Assembly (NCBI RefSeq): GCF_902859595.1
Contig: NZ_CADIJQ010000001.1
Location: 744,001 to 808,000 of the forward strand
Source of the DNA: Achromobacter kerstersii
GTDB taxonomy: Bacteria > Pseudomonadota > Gammaproteobacteria > Burkholderiales > Burkholderiaceae_B
Direction: 5' to 3'
DNA: 64,000 nt
Positions 17,765 to 26,244 of the stretch are shown here, one piece after another. The position numbers and the translations under genes were made by a program. Numbering within the stretch: position 1 is the stretch's first letter; every line of letters begins with the position of its first letter. The notes under the pieces are model-generated. The model did not search any database. It worked only from the letters and a program-made list of their open reading frames with translations, and had not been told where the DNA came from.

Positions 17765-17798
17765 GATGGCCTCGCCACCATCGTCCTGATGGTGTTTT
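17765..17798 (+). promoter_or_regulatory. Leader hairpin before the LacI gene, terminator-like
   Basis: CACCATC (17776-17782) and GATGGTG (17788-17794) form a perfect 7-bp stem with a 5-base loop, followed directly by TTTT. An upstream GATGG (17765-17769) can instead pair with CCATC (17778-17782), so two exclusive hairpins are possible. It lies 17 bases before the start codon. It could be a small attenuator or a fortuitous dyad. Confidence 0.35.
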
Positions 17799-17814
17799 GA
17801 GAGCCTGGCCCCGC

Positions 17815-18882
17815 ATGCGTCCCACCATTTCCCTCATTGCCCGTGAAGCCGGCATGTCCACCGCCACCGTGGACCGGGTGCTGAACGACCGCGACGGAGT
17901 GCGCGGCAAGACGCGCGACCGCGTGCTGGCAATCGCCAATCGCCTTGGCTACTTCGTCCAGGGCGCCGATGCCGCCAGCCAGGATGTGCGGGTCGATTTC
18001 GTTTTACCCGCCGGCACCAACAGCTTCATGACTGCGTTAGGCCAGCACCTGCTTGAAGAAGCCGCCACCCGGCCCGATGTGCGGGCCCGCCTGCATCTGA
18101 TCGAGGGATTCGACGCCAATAAGCTCGCGCAAAAGCTCTACGAGCTGCGCGACCAGACGCAAGCCGTTGGCCTGGTCGGGCTGGATCATCCCCAAGTGCG
18201 CGACGCCATCATGGCGCTGCGCGACAGCGGCGTGCATGTGAGCACCCTGGTGTCGGACATTCCGATCTCGGCGCGCCTGGGTTACGTGGGCATCGACAAC
18301 CGCGCCGCAGGCCGCCTGGCCGCGCTGTTGATAGGCCGGTTTCTGCCACAGCACACAGAGCGGAAGGTCGCGGTGTTCGTGGGGTCACTGGCGTATCGCG
18401 GCCACGAAGAGCGGGAGATGGGCTTTCGCTCGCTGCTGAGCGAAGAGTTTCCGCACCTGCGCATCGCACACATTCTGGAGATCGGCGACGACCGCGACCG
18501 CGCCTTTGCCGTCACGCAGGATCTGCTGCGCAAAGAGCCGCCGCACGCGATTTACAACATCGGCGCCGGCAATCAAGGCATCGCGCGGGCGCTGAAAGAG
18601 GCGCGGCCGGCTGAGGCGCGGCCCGCCGAGGCGTGGCCAAACGAGGGTCGCGCAGGTAAGGCAGCCTCCGCCCATCGCATTGTCTTCGTGGGCCACGACC
18701 TCACCGAAGCCACGCGCCGCCTGTTGCTCGATCGCACCATGGACGCCGTGATCGACCAGAACCCGCGCGTCGAAGCGCGCGAGATCGTCAAGCTGCTGGT
18801 GGCGGCCGTGAAGGGCGCGCCCGAACCCAGCTACCTGCCGCGGCTTCAGGTCATCTTCCGGGAAAACATTCCGGAGCCGTGA
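17815..18882 (+). CDS. LacI-family transcriptional regulator
   Basis: 355 residues. The LacI HTH is at the very N-terminus (TISLIAREAGMSTATVDRVLNDRDGVRGKTRDRVLAIANRLGY). It is followed by a periplasmic-binding-protein-like sensor domain (VDFVLPAGTNSFM, VGIDNRAAGRLAALLIG, VAVFVGSLAYRGHEEREMGF). A low-complexity insert of repeated RPAEA units (about residues 263-285) interrupts the second lobe before IVFVGHDLTEATR. The ATG at 17815 starts exactly at the HTH. The gene is divergent from the seven-gene operon and almost certainly regulates it in response to a sugar-like ligand. Confidence 0.9.
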   Translation: MRPTISLIAREAGMSTATVDRVLNDRDGVRGKTRDRVLAIANRLGYFVQGADAASQDVRVDFVLPAGTNSFMTALGQHLLEEAATRPDVRARLHLIEGFDANKLAQKLYELRDQTQAVGLVGLDHPQVRDAIMALRDSGVHVSTLVSDIPISARLGYVGIDNRAAGRLAALLIGRFLPQHTERKVAVFVGSLAYRGHEEREMGFRSLLSEEFPHLRIAHILEIGDDRDRAFAVTQDLLRKEPPHAIYNIGAGNQGIARALKEARPAEARPAEAWPNEGRAGKAASAHRIVFVGHDLTEATRRLLLDRTMDAVIDQNPRVEAREIVKLLVAAVKGAPEPSYLPRLQVIFRENIPEP

Positions 18883-19365
18883 TGGCATTGCGACGGCGCC
18901 AGGGCTGGATGGTGGGCAGGGTGGGCGTGGTGCTATTTAAGGTCTGTTGCGCCTGAGTCGGTGCGCCGATTGCCAGCCCAAGATTTCCCGCCGGCGGATC
19001 GCCTTGTGTACTTGAAAAACGGCCGGCGAGCACCGGGCGATTCGCTAGTCAGTGGACGTGAATTTCAACGGTACGACGAGGCATCGGCTGCAAACGCCGG
19101 GGCAATAGGAAGACTTTATGACCGCCTTGAGGACACAAAGCCTGCGAAAAAGAAATGGCTGGACGGAAAGTTTCCAAAAAAAAAGCATGTCCCCAAAATT
19201 TGAAAATAAATTGTTCTTGCGGAGCTGCTTCGGCGCCGTCTGGTCGGAAAGCCCTGTACGTCCAAGCCCGGGGATTTGAGGGAAGCTCTATTGGAGTCCA
19301 GGCCAACGGCGTGCTGTTAGGACGTCGCAGGCTAAACGGGACCATGTGGACCCATTCTCCCCGTA
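18883..19365. other. Left border zone of the large mobile region
   Basis: About 480 bases between the LacI gene and the degenerate recombinase. Composition changes from chromosomal to AT-rich near 19100. The reverse strand of about 19235-19396 reads PFSLRRPNSTPLAWTPIELP in another frame. That is faintly like the HxLRR region of tyrosine recombinases and may be the frame-shifted tail of the gene to the right. I found no TGTCG-type transposon terminus here and no other gene I can support. Confidence 0.4.
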
Positions 19366-20265
19366 TCACGGCCACCGAAACGAGGGGAGGCCGCACAATT
19401 CACGTCTACGTCTCAACATCTCGTCAAAGGAAGGGAGTGACAGCGGTTTGGGTAGGATCTTATGACCTGCAATTTGACAAAATACGTGACCGGTTTTCAG
19501 ATTTACGCATTTCAGCCAAGCATTTAGCGCATTGGCAACATCTCCCGTGATCTGCATTGGGGGCTTATAGTGCAGCCTTCCTCTCATTGTTTTGTTCCTT
19601 TGGTATGACCAAAAATACGTTCCATCAGCCTTAACCAAACCGGACGTATGTGTGGCTAGTAAGGCTCGCTGGTCTTCGTAGCTTCGCTCCACCGCTACAA
19701 GGAGAATCAGGGCTCTGTCCCGAAGTCCGGTTGGACTGGCGTCACACGATGACAGGAGTATGCGTCGTTCGTCCGGATCCACTGACAAGCCCAAGCGATC
19801 GCGCCTTTTCAAGCGGGTTGTGCGCTCGCTTATTGCATCAAAACACTGAACTAATTTGATCTGGTCTATCTCTGGCCATCCCATCAATTTCAGATAAGTT
19901 CTTAATGCTAATAGTGAGTTAGAAATTTGCCTGGTCTGGAACGGTCGGGAGCGCTTTTTAAATCCATTATTAACCAAAAGGCAATTTATCCAGGGTGGCA
20001 GAGTCCCTTCTAAAGAGCCCAAGGACAAGGGAAGCGAGTGGTGGTCCTCGATAAATTGGAGGATTACTTCTGTTGTTGGGGGGGAGCGAAGAGTAGTTCC
20101 AAATCGAACGTACTGCCATGCAGCCCAATAGCGCATCGCAGAGGCGAACCGTGCAGGAACAGAAAAGTTCGGATCGCGAGCCCTTAATTGAGCATCACAA
20201 GTGCGTACAGCGTCTTCAATCTCCGTAACCTGACAGAGAGATGAGGAATTTATTTCGTCTGTCAC
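19366..20265 (-). CDS. TnsF-like degenerate tyrosine recombinase of the Tn7-like module
   Basis: 299 residues, last gene of the leftward transposition operon. It is clearly related to the complete recombinase at 38383-39525: SAMRYWAAWQYVRFG versus SALNYWATWFELRFG, and GLRDRALILLVAVERSYEDQR versus GLRDRAMLLFAWSSGGRRRSE. In that alignment the catalytic arginine becomes aspartate, and the protein ends before the HxxR/GH/Tyr part. Tn6022-like Tn7 elements are known to encode TnsF, an inactivated tyrosine recombinase that selects the comM target, in this position after tniQ. The call as TnsF is inference; a frameshifted C-terminus is also possible. GTG start at 20265. Confidence 0.65.
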   Translation of the reverse strand: MTDEINSSSLCQVTEIEDAVRTCDAQLRARDPNFSVPARFASAMRYWAAWQYVRFGTTLRSPPTTEVILQFIEDHHSLPLSLGSLEGTLPPWINCLLVNNGFKKRSRPFQTRQISNSLLALRTYLKLMGWPEIDQIKLVQCFDAISERTTRLKRRDRLGLSVDPDERRILLSSCDASPTGLRDRALILLVAVERSYEDQRALLATHTSGLVKADGTYFWSYQRNKTMRGRLHYKPPMQITGDVANALNAWLKCVNLKTGHVFCQIAGHKILPKPLSLPSFDEMLRRRRELCGLPSFRWP

Positions 20266-20289
20266 TTGTGCACCATTGAGGCGATGATC

Positions 20290-21690
20290 TCAAGATTTCA
20301 CGTTGCGCGAGTCAATGAGCGCACGTCGGGGGATAATATCCAACCAAAAAAGAATTGCGATCGGGTGATCTGTCGAATCCGTAGCCGGGCACCTCATGCA
20401 CTGCAACGGGAACGTCGAGGACGAAGGTTTGATATGACTGATGGGTGCGAACGCATGCCATATCTCCTGCAATGCCACTCCTTTCTTTTTTTTACCTTTG
20501 AATGTGGAAATATAAAAATAAGTCTGAAGAGCGATCGAGATGTTCAGATAGGCGTAAAAAGAAAAATAGAAATATTCCGCGAGATTAGAGCGCGACGTCG
20601 CAAATAACTTCACGATCTCTGCGCGTGGATGCACGACATATTGGATATTCTCACGTGTCCCCGGCGCCGCATGCAGGTGATCGGATTGCGGCCCTTCAAA
20701 AGCGGTGACCCACCATCGGTAGGCCAAGCGTTCCGGAGCAAACGTATAGTGTATTGGCGCAAAACAACGATTACATATGTCCCATTCCCACTCGCTGCGC
20801 TCGGCCCTAGTCCCTTTAATACACAACGCTGGTGTCTCGGCGGTGATCCGGCGGTGCGCCATTTCATACGCAGCCCTGATATCTTCCGAGGTATTTTTTC
20901 CCTCCGTATTTTCATCGCTGGGGGCAGCGAATATCGGCCGAATGTGCAATCCTGTATTGTGATAAACATGTTTCTTTATCGCATCTGGCGGCTTTTCGAA
21001 TATTGATGCTAGCTCGACGGCGCGTCCGCGATCAATCGATGACTCCATCAAGCCATAGTCGTTATGCCAGCCTGCGTCATTTATGACTCTAGAGATAGAA
21101 CTTATCCACTCAGCAACTGAAGATCCCGCTCTTTGTAGTTCTTCAAAGTTGGGATCTCGGCGCACGGGTCGTGGGTAGTTGCCCGCATGAGGCCATTTAC
21201 AGTATCTACAACTCCAGGGGCTTCCCAGTGTAGTGGAGAGGAGGCCGAAAGCGGTAAATGGCTTGATGCAAGAGGGGCAGTATCGGGTCAAAGGTTGGTT
21301 GTGGATAGGACAAGACCGTATACACATGATCTGATGCAACACGGAGTGATAACCTCGTTCCATGCACATTGGGCAGACTCTAAGGTGCTTTTGACATAAG
21401 AATGCGTCATTGTCACGCTGAAATATGTCGCCCTCCGATACTGGGCTATATATTTTCCCTCGGATTCCGAGTAGTCCCTCAATGGAACGTATCTCGAATA
21501 GGAACCCTTCGTAAGTCGGAAATTTTTTCTTCTTCGCCTTAGGAAGCATATTCTTCAGTTCCGCCGGGCTCAGCACGTTTTCCATTCGTAAGCGCCATGC
21601 TAGGCTTACATGACTTTCAAACGGACGATGCCATCCCTGCGCCCATGAAAGTACTTGTTTTGCCGTAGCGTCCATTTCGTTTTGAGGCAA
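20290..21690 (-). CDS. tniQ: TniQ-family transposition target-selection protein
   Basis: 466 residues. The N-terminal TniQ signature is visible (ESHVSLAWRLRMENVL). A Cys/His-rich zinc region follows (LRVCPMCMERGYHSVLHQIMCIRSCPIHNQPLTRYCPSC), and further CxxC pairs come later (SCRYCKWPH, DICNRCFAPIHY). TniQ/TnsD proteins connect TnsC to the chosen target DNA. The gene starts 8 bases after the tnsC stop; both a TTG at 21690 and an ATG at 21672 are possible. It is AT-rich compared with the chromosome, like the rest of the operon. The downstream TnsF-like gene probably supplies the actual site specificity. Confidence 0.85.
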   Translation of the reverse strand: MPQNEMDATAKQVLSWAQGWHRPFESHVSLAWRLRMENVLSPAELKNMLPKAKKKKFPTYEGFLFEIRSIEGLLGIRGKIYSPVSEGDIFQRDNDAFLCQKHLRVCPMCMERGYHSVLHQIMCIRSCPIHNQPLTRYCPSCIKPFTAFGLLSTTLGSPWSCRYCKWPHAGNYPRPVRRDPNFEELQRAGSSVAEWISSISRVINDAGWHNDYGLMESSIDRGRAVELASIFEKPPDAIKKHVYHNTGLHIRPIFAAPSDENTEGKNTSEDIRAAYEMAHRRITAETPALCIKGTRAERSEWEWDICNRCFAPIHYTFAPERLAYRWWVTAFEGPQSDHLHAAPGTRENIQYVVHPRAEIVKLFATSRSNLAEYFYFSFYAYLNISIALQTYFYISTFKGKKKKGVALQEIWHAFAPISHIKPSSSTFPLQCMRCPATDSTDHPIAILFWLDIIPRRALIDSRNVKS

Positions 21691-21698
21691 AGATAGCC

Positions 21699-22688
21699 CT
21701 ATCTGCCCAAACCAAATGCATCATCGAAGCCTGAGTGCATGACCGCTACTCGCCATAGCTCCTCGTGTCCGGCAGCATTTGTTATTTCCTTGGGGTTCCA
21801 TCTGAAAAGAAAATGTCGGATAGCTGCGGTCAGCCATTGCATGCCAACCTTCAGCTCATCTGGCCTGCAGCGGGCGATATCTGCAAATGAGTTCCAGCAG
21901 TATCGAGCTTCTTCCCTTAGGCGCCACCCCCCGGAAAACGCTTTTGCTTGGAAAAACTCAGAGTAACTGATGTCTGTGGACATCGGAAAGGAAGCGATAG
22001 AGTGATCATCGTACGCGCTCAGCACATCTTCAGCTTCGTCGGCGGTACACAGGGCGCTGAATTCTTTTGTCTGAAGAAAAAATCTGCCAACTATGTCGCG
22101 ACGTCCGGCGCTTAAAAGTGCTGATTTCATGTTGCAGAGGTGTTGGTCGCCGAAGAAGACTATCGTTAAGTAAATGTCTCTCCGCTCCATATCATTTACT
22201 ATGTCACGCAATCTGGTCAGGTCAGACATCCAATAGTTTTGGGCCTCATCAATAAATAGAAGGAGTTGTCCTGATCCAGCGTCTTGGGACAGAGCCCCGA
22301 GATGATTCAAGAGTCTTATTCTCTTTTCGGGCGCCGTGCCTTTCTCGTGAACAGCATGCATTAGATCGAAAAGAAGGTCGCTGAAAAGAGCCTTTTCGGT
22401 CGATTTTTCGTGATTTTTTGCGACTATGGTTCGAATAGGCAGTTTGGGAAAAGACTGCGGAAGGATCTTGGTTAAGAGTGATATAGCGCAAGATTTGCCC
22501 ACTCTAAAATCGCCGTGGTAGCACATGCCAGGTTTTCTTTGAACCAGGGCATCAACTACGTCTTCATACGCCGCTCGGATTGGCGCGGTTGGGATTTGTC
22601 CATTGCCTGTAAGGATAGGATGACCAAGCAAGGCCTTGTCCCTGTCTGGCCCTGGATTCAGAAAGCGATCACGGTCATTTTCTTCCAT
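21699..22688 (-). CDS. tnsC: TnsC/TniB-type AAA+ transposition regulator
   Basis: 329 residues. Walker A is GDFRVGKS at about residues 59-66 and Walker B is LLLFIDEAQNY near 145, followed by FFGDQHLCNM (sensor-1 region). TnsC/TniB proteins form ATP-dependent filaments on target DNA and recruit the transposase. The ATG at 22688 overlaps the end of tnsB by 14 bases, which supports co-translation. The length is short, nearer TniB than the 555-residue TnsC of Tn7 itself. No key motif looks damaged. Confidence 0.85.
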   Translation of the reverse strand: MEENDRDRFLNPGPDRDKALLGHPILTGNGQIPTAPIRAAYEDVVDALVQRKPGMCYHGDFRVGKSCAISLLTKILPQSFPKLPIRTIVAKNHEKSTEKALFSDLLFDLMHAVHEKGTAPEKRIRLLNHLGALSQDAGSGQLLLFIDEAQNYWMSDLTRLRDIVNDMERRDIYLTIVFFGDQHLCNMKSALLSAGRRDIVGRFFLQTKEFSALCTADEAEDVLSAYDDHSIASFPMSTDISYSEFFQAKAFSGGWRLREEARYCWNSFADIARCRPDELKVGMQWLTAAIRHFLFRWNPKEITNAAGHEELWRVAVMHSGFDDAFGLGR

Positions 22689-24705
22689 TTGTGTTCCATT
22701 TTGGTCGGGGTATTATCCTTCGAAGCTCGTCAGGCAATGAACTTATGAGGTCTGGACCGGATCTGTCTACAACTTGTGGATGGATACTTTGAGTCACCAG
22801 TAAATTCGGTTTAGACTCGGGGGGAAGGTCACGTACCGTGTCTCCAATTTCTCGCTGCAGTCTATGAAATGCGGTGGCTGCTTCCGAAATCTGTTCTGGC
22901 CGATATCGGGCATCCAACAACGCTTTTCTCTCAAGATTTCGCGTGAAAAGTTCGGCCGGGTTTTGTAGTCTTAAATTTTGGGTTCTACCAATTTCTTTGC
23001 CTTTATTCATTAGATCCCGCGCACGTTTAGTGTGCTTCAATCTTCGCCAATGTCCTTGCACCGTTAGTGTCCCCATTGGCAGGCCGGATAAAGTAAATAT
23101 CTGAATGTTGCGAAAATCCTCATCGTCAGCGTAATGAATGCGGACATCGGTTCCAATCGCTTTAAAGTTGTTCGCAAGCTCTGGACTCGTGTACCTTTCT
23201 CCACCCAGTTGCACATATGGACGTACCCCACGCGCTATATTTCCCCGTATCGTCCCAGGCTCAATGTTTACTCCTAGATTCGGACTCTGCCCGGTCGGCA
23301 ATGGGAGAGGTCGAATGAACAGTGGCGCGTCGGTAGACTCTATATAGTCTTTAAGGGCATCAAGGGGTGAGCGACCACCCAGAGCATCGTGCTTCAGGAT
23401 GTTGTAGTGAGCAATGAATACATCGGTTAGGGCCTCTAGTTCGTCCACCGTGATTCGGTCCCTAATGGCGTTATGGACGGGATCTGTTTTTCTGATGTCT
23501 GAAGGATTTGAGCCGGTCGTGCTCGGGAGGACCTGAAATCCGAATTGCTCAAGTGTTCCAAAGAAGCGTTCTAGTTCTGCATTTTGGTACCAACCGCCGG
23601 AAGGCGCCCAGACGAGATGGCATCCCAGACGGCGACGCGCCTTTTCTGCGATTCGCTTGCTTAGGTGCGCCAAAGCGTTGTCGACGGATAGCACCGAGCC
23701 AAACGTATCTACCAGTTGGGGGAATATGGCGGACGGAAATCCACTATCTATCGTGTGGGGCGGCACTCGTTCCGGCAAGCGCACTGGTTCCCATTTTGAC
23801 ACGCTCATCTTGAGTGCCCTTTCCACGGTCCGCGCAGATACTTCGTCTTCAAAACTGACTGCGTAGCCAAGGGCGGCTCGGAGAAACTGTTCGAACACCA
23901 CTACGATCCATATTCTGCTCACCGCTATATATAAGGGCCCAGTCGGGGATTCAATTTGTACGCACCCAATGCAGTCGATTCGATGAGCATCGAGAGAAAC
24001 AAAGTCGAATGGCTGGGTTGATGTGGTGACCCAGAGGGACTCCACGCCCGTACCAAGTTTCAAACGATTTGCGGCTGCCACTCCATACCGAGCGCGTATT
24101 CCCCGTGCGGGATTGGACTGGATGAGCGTCTTGACATATTTTGCGAGAGCCTTTCTACCGCAAGACAGTGTATTTAAGGGGTATTCCGTCTCAGGAATTC
24201 CGAGTTTTCTGCATTCCTCTACTAGAATTTTTGTCAGCGCTTTTATCGTAATTTTGGTCTGGAACCGTTGCTTGTGTTCGTTTGGGATGTGCAGTATTTC
24301 GTCGTCGATTCTTGCTCGCAATGATGGATAGCTGCTCATCAGCAGGCTGAATAGGCCTGCGAATCCGACCCGTTCAGAGTCCGAGCGGAGCTTAGTGTTC
24401 TTCCGAACATATTGACGTAAGCGAAGATGAGGGATCAGTGCTCTCCATCCCGCTAAACGCCCATCTACATAGGTACTTAAGCAGCGTTCGAAGAGTCGAT
24501 GAATCTCCGTCGGCGTCGTGTTGGCGGCCTTCGCTGCAAGCTTGATGCTGTTGGTCCGGCAATATGTCTCAATACCCGCCTTTCGAAGTAGGTAAAGGCG
24601 TCGAGATTCAGGGGGGAGGGCGTCAGCGTCCACGCCGCACCATAGACGAAAGTCCAGCAAATGTTGAGCTACGGTGCTAGGTGTTAAGAGAGTGCGGCGG
24701 GGCAT
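22675..24705 (-). CDS. tnsB: TnsB/TniA-type DDE transposase
   Basis: 676 residues from the ATG at 24705, which has AAAGG upstream; an in-frame GTG lies 15 bases earlier. The DDE triad is present: Asp in SLDAHRID (about residue 239), Asp in SVDNALAH (about 342) and Glu in AELERFFGTLE (about 379). Helical DNA-binding domains precede it and a beta-barrel plus tail follow (YTSPELANNFKAIG). It would cut and join the 3' ends of the transposon and bind repeated end sites. It overlaps tnsA at its 5' end and tnsC at its 3' end, and all catalytic residues look intact. Confidence 0.88.
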   Translation of the reverse strand: MPRRTLLTPSTVAQHLLDFRLWCGVDADALPPESRRLYLLRKAGIETYCRTNSIKLAAKAANTTPTEIHRLFERCLSTYVDGRLAGWRALIPHLRLRQYVRKNTKLRSDSERVGFAGLFSLLMSSYPSLRARIDDEILHIPNEHKQRFQTKITIKALTKILVEECRKLGIPETEYPLNTLSCGRKALAKYVKTLIQSNPARGIRARYGVAAANRLKLGTGVESLWVTTSTQPFDFVSLDAHRIDCIGCVQIESPTGPLYIAVSRIWIVVVFEQFLRAALGYAVSFEDEVSARTVERALKMSVSKWEPVRLPERVPPHTIDSGFPSAIFPQLVDTFGSVLSVDNALAHLSKRIAEKARRRLGCHLVWAPSGGWYQNAELERFFGTLEQFGFQVLPSTTGSNPSDIRKTDPVHNAIRDRITVDELEALTDVFIAHYNILKHDALGGRSPLDALKDYIESTDAPLFIRPLPLPTGQSPNLGVNIEPGTIRGNIARGVRPYVQLGGERYTSPELANNFKAIGTDVRIHYADDEDFRNIQIFTLSGLPMGTLTVQGHWRRLKHTKRARDLMNKGKEIGRTQNLRLQNPAELFTRNLERKALLDARYRPEQISEAATAFHRLQREIGDTVRDLPPESKPNLLVTQSIHPQVVDRSGPDLISSLPDELRRIIPRPKWNTNGRK

Positions 24706-25408
24706 CTGATTGCCTTTCACGTAGCAAGGTACGTCTAGACAAGGGCTCTAAATCTAGATCTGCCTCTAGTCGGCCTATTTGAATGAGCCGGAATATGGCC
24801 GCGTAGAGTTTAGGAATCTCTAAATGACCTAATTCGTTGGTCAGCGTTTCCAGTGTGGCGGTGCGGCAGGCGCGCATGACTGAAGCCACTTCAACCATCG
24901 AAGGGTCCAGGGGATGGTCACGGCAGGCCGCGATCCAACTTATTGCGCGGGCCCAGTTCCCAAGTAGTAGCGATCTAGCTTGTATGTCGGATTTCGTCCT
25001 GCAAACGAGTCGCGCGCCCGCCGCAGTGGCTGCTTTGGCGGCGAGCTTTAAAGAGGCGAGCCTAATGTCGTGTTCGGCGGCTTCGGTAAAGTGGGCCGTT
25101 GCTGTATCGTCGAAAACGGCATGCCATTCGGTCATTCCATCTGCGAATAGTGCTGTGCTCACAACAAGCTTTGACACTGATCGCGGTACGCTGTGCGCCG
25201 GTGCATAGTTCACCGCGCTAACTCGAGGCGTGGCCTCGAGCCACAGATAGTTTGCCCATTCGAGCTGGCCTTCGAGAACCCAATCCGAAGCGGAGTGACC
25301 GCTGTACACGTACCACAGTGTGGCCGCAGGATTGCCAGACTTGTTGTGCGCCCGCGCCAGATTGACGCGGCGGCTAGTGCCGGGACGACTCTGTTCGCCT
25401 GTTCCCAT
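24677..25408 (-). CDS. TnsA-like protein of the Tn7-like module (divergent)
   Basis: 243 residues, first gene of the operon. The segment VLEGQLEWANYLWLEATPRVSAVNYAPAH matches the TnsA N-terminal pattern (E..LE...L......V..y...P). A C-terminal winged-helix-like region follows (ATLETLTNELGHLEIPKLYAAIFRLIQIGRLEADLD). The usual downstream D...QxK nuclease residues are not obvious, so the 5'-strand cleavage activity of TnsA may be lost or strongly diverged. Its place before tnsB and its overlap with it support the call. If it is inactive, the element would transpose by a replicative, cointegrate route. Confidence 0.6.
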   Translation of the reverse strand: MGTGEQSRPGTSRRVNLARAHNKSGNPAATLWYVYSGHSASDWVLEGQLEWANYLWLEATPRVSAVNYAPAHSVPRSVSKLVVSTALFADGMTEWHAVFDDTATAHFTEAAEHDIRLASLKLAAKAATAAGARLVCRTKSDIQARSLLLGNWARAISWIAACRDHPLDPSMVEVASVMRACRTATLETLTNELGHLEIPKLYAAIFRLIQIGRLEADLDLEPLSRRTLLRERQSDAPPHSLNT

Positions 25409-25841
25409 TGTTGCCCTCCGAGTCGGGTCTGGATGCCGAACTGTGGTGCCAATGCATGCGATTACGTCTGTACAGTTCGGAAAATTGCGCTTTGTCGACG
25501 AGGTTGAGAATTAGGGTTTTTCCCTGTGCTACCGCTGCGGAGTTCGCCCCTATGAGCGGCACCTTGCAAGGGGGGCCGTTGCGGAGTTCAGGCGTTGCAA
25601 AAACGCACGAGGCTCGATCAAAGAGCGCAGCAGGACACGATTTAGCCAGGCTTGTCATTCGCCCCCGAGGGTGCAGCGGGCGCGTCTCGAGTACTAGAAG
25701 TGGACTTATATTTGTATTCTTGTAGCCACTGCCCGAGCGGCTAGGTGGGGCGTCCTGTCGGCGTCTGTTTGCCACAATGCGGCTTCGGAGCGACGAACCG
25801 GATAAGAATGCGCGTTCCCCCGCGGCTACGTCTGTAGCTGT
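25409..25841. other. Region upstream of tnsA, interrupted by the cargo element
   Basis: About 430 bases with no supported gene. It must hold the tnsA promoter. TGCGGAGTTC occurs twice, 44 bases apart (25536-25545 and 25580-25589), and TGTGGAGTTT occurs at 37609-37618. Because the 25842-37483 element was inserted at 25841/37484, this region was once continuous with 37489 onward. Any end of the tns-bearing element on this side should therefore lie right of 37488. Confidence 0.45.
25837..25841. repeat. Target-site duplication, left copy (GCTGT)
   Basis: GCTGT immediately precedes the left terminus TGTCGAAGTTCAT and is repeated exactly at 37484-37488 after the right terminus. Five-base duplications are characteristic of Tn7/Tn5053/Tn552-type transposition. 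Confidence 0.85.
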
Positions 25842-25854
25842 TGTCGAAGTTCAT
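25842..25854 (+). repeat. Left terminal inverted repeat
   Basis: TGTCGAAGTTCAT, an exact inverted match to 37471-37483. It starts with TGT as Tn7-family ends do. Confidence 0.85.
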
Positions 25855-25968
25855 TGAAGGTGGAAACTCGACGCCTTTTCGATCAGAGACTCAGTGAAAT
25901 TTTGTTCGTTCACTTTGGGCACAATGGTTCATTGAACATGGCATTCTTCCCCAGAAAGTTCATTGAAC
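25849..25968 (+). repeat. Transposase-binding-like repeats of the left end
   Basis: Three copies of GTTCATTGAA[G/C]: 25849-25859, 25927-25937 and 25958-25968. They share a consensus with the right-end motifs (CTTCAGTGAAC and relatives). Their number and wide spacing resemble the left end of Tn7, which has three separated TnsB sites. Confidence 0.65.
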
Positions 25969-26244
25969 TTGGATGCTGAGTGATTCCATCACATCGCGAG
26001 GCCTTCAATCCCGGTCCTCCTCGCCCACACGACAACGGCGGTGAGCTAGACACGGTTGACGAACGACCGCCGTCGACCAGTAGCGGGCGCTCATGATTAC
26101 ATTCCGAATGACCGCCTGAAACCGTAAATCGGACATGGCCTGGAATTCTCATACGTAAATACAGTAATCTTCGGTTTCAATTTCGCGCGAGGTGACAACT
26201 ATGATTCCGCTAAACACAATCTGTTTTCCTAGGCTGCGATCATC
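25969..26244. other. Leader region of the GTPase operon
   Basis: About 275 bases between the left-end repeats and the first operon gene, with no supported gene. It becomes AT-rich in the last 100 bases (CATACGTAAATACAGTAAT and following), where the operon promoter is most likely. I see no clear -35/-10 pair that I would defend. Confidence 0.35.

Noticed and set aside
18961-19550. Open frames on the + strand between the LacI gene and the recombinase.
   Set aside because: They overlap each other and the reverse-strand recombinase, resemble no family, and have weak starts.
25493-25515. TGTCGACG followed by TTGAGAATTAGG upstream of tnsA, resembling a transposon terminus.
   Set aside because: Eight bases match the inner end unit (inverted 34389-34427) and the following part is loosely similar only after a gap. 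There is no partner end or target duplication, so chance is more likely.
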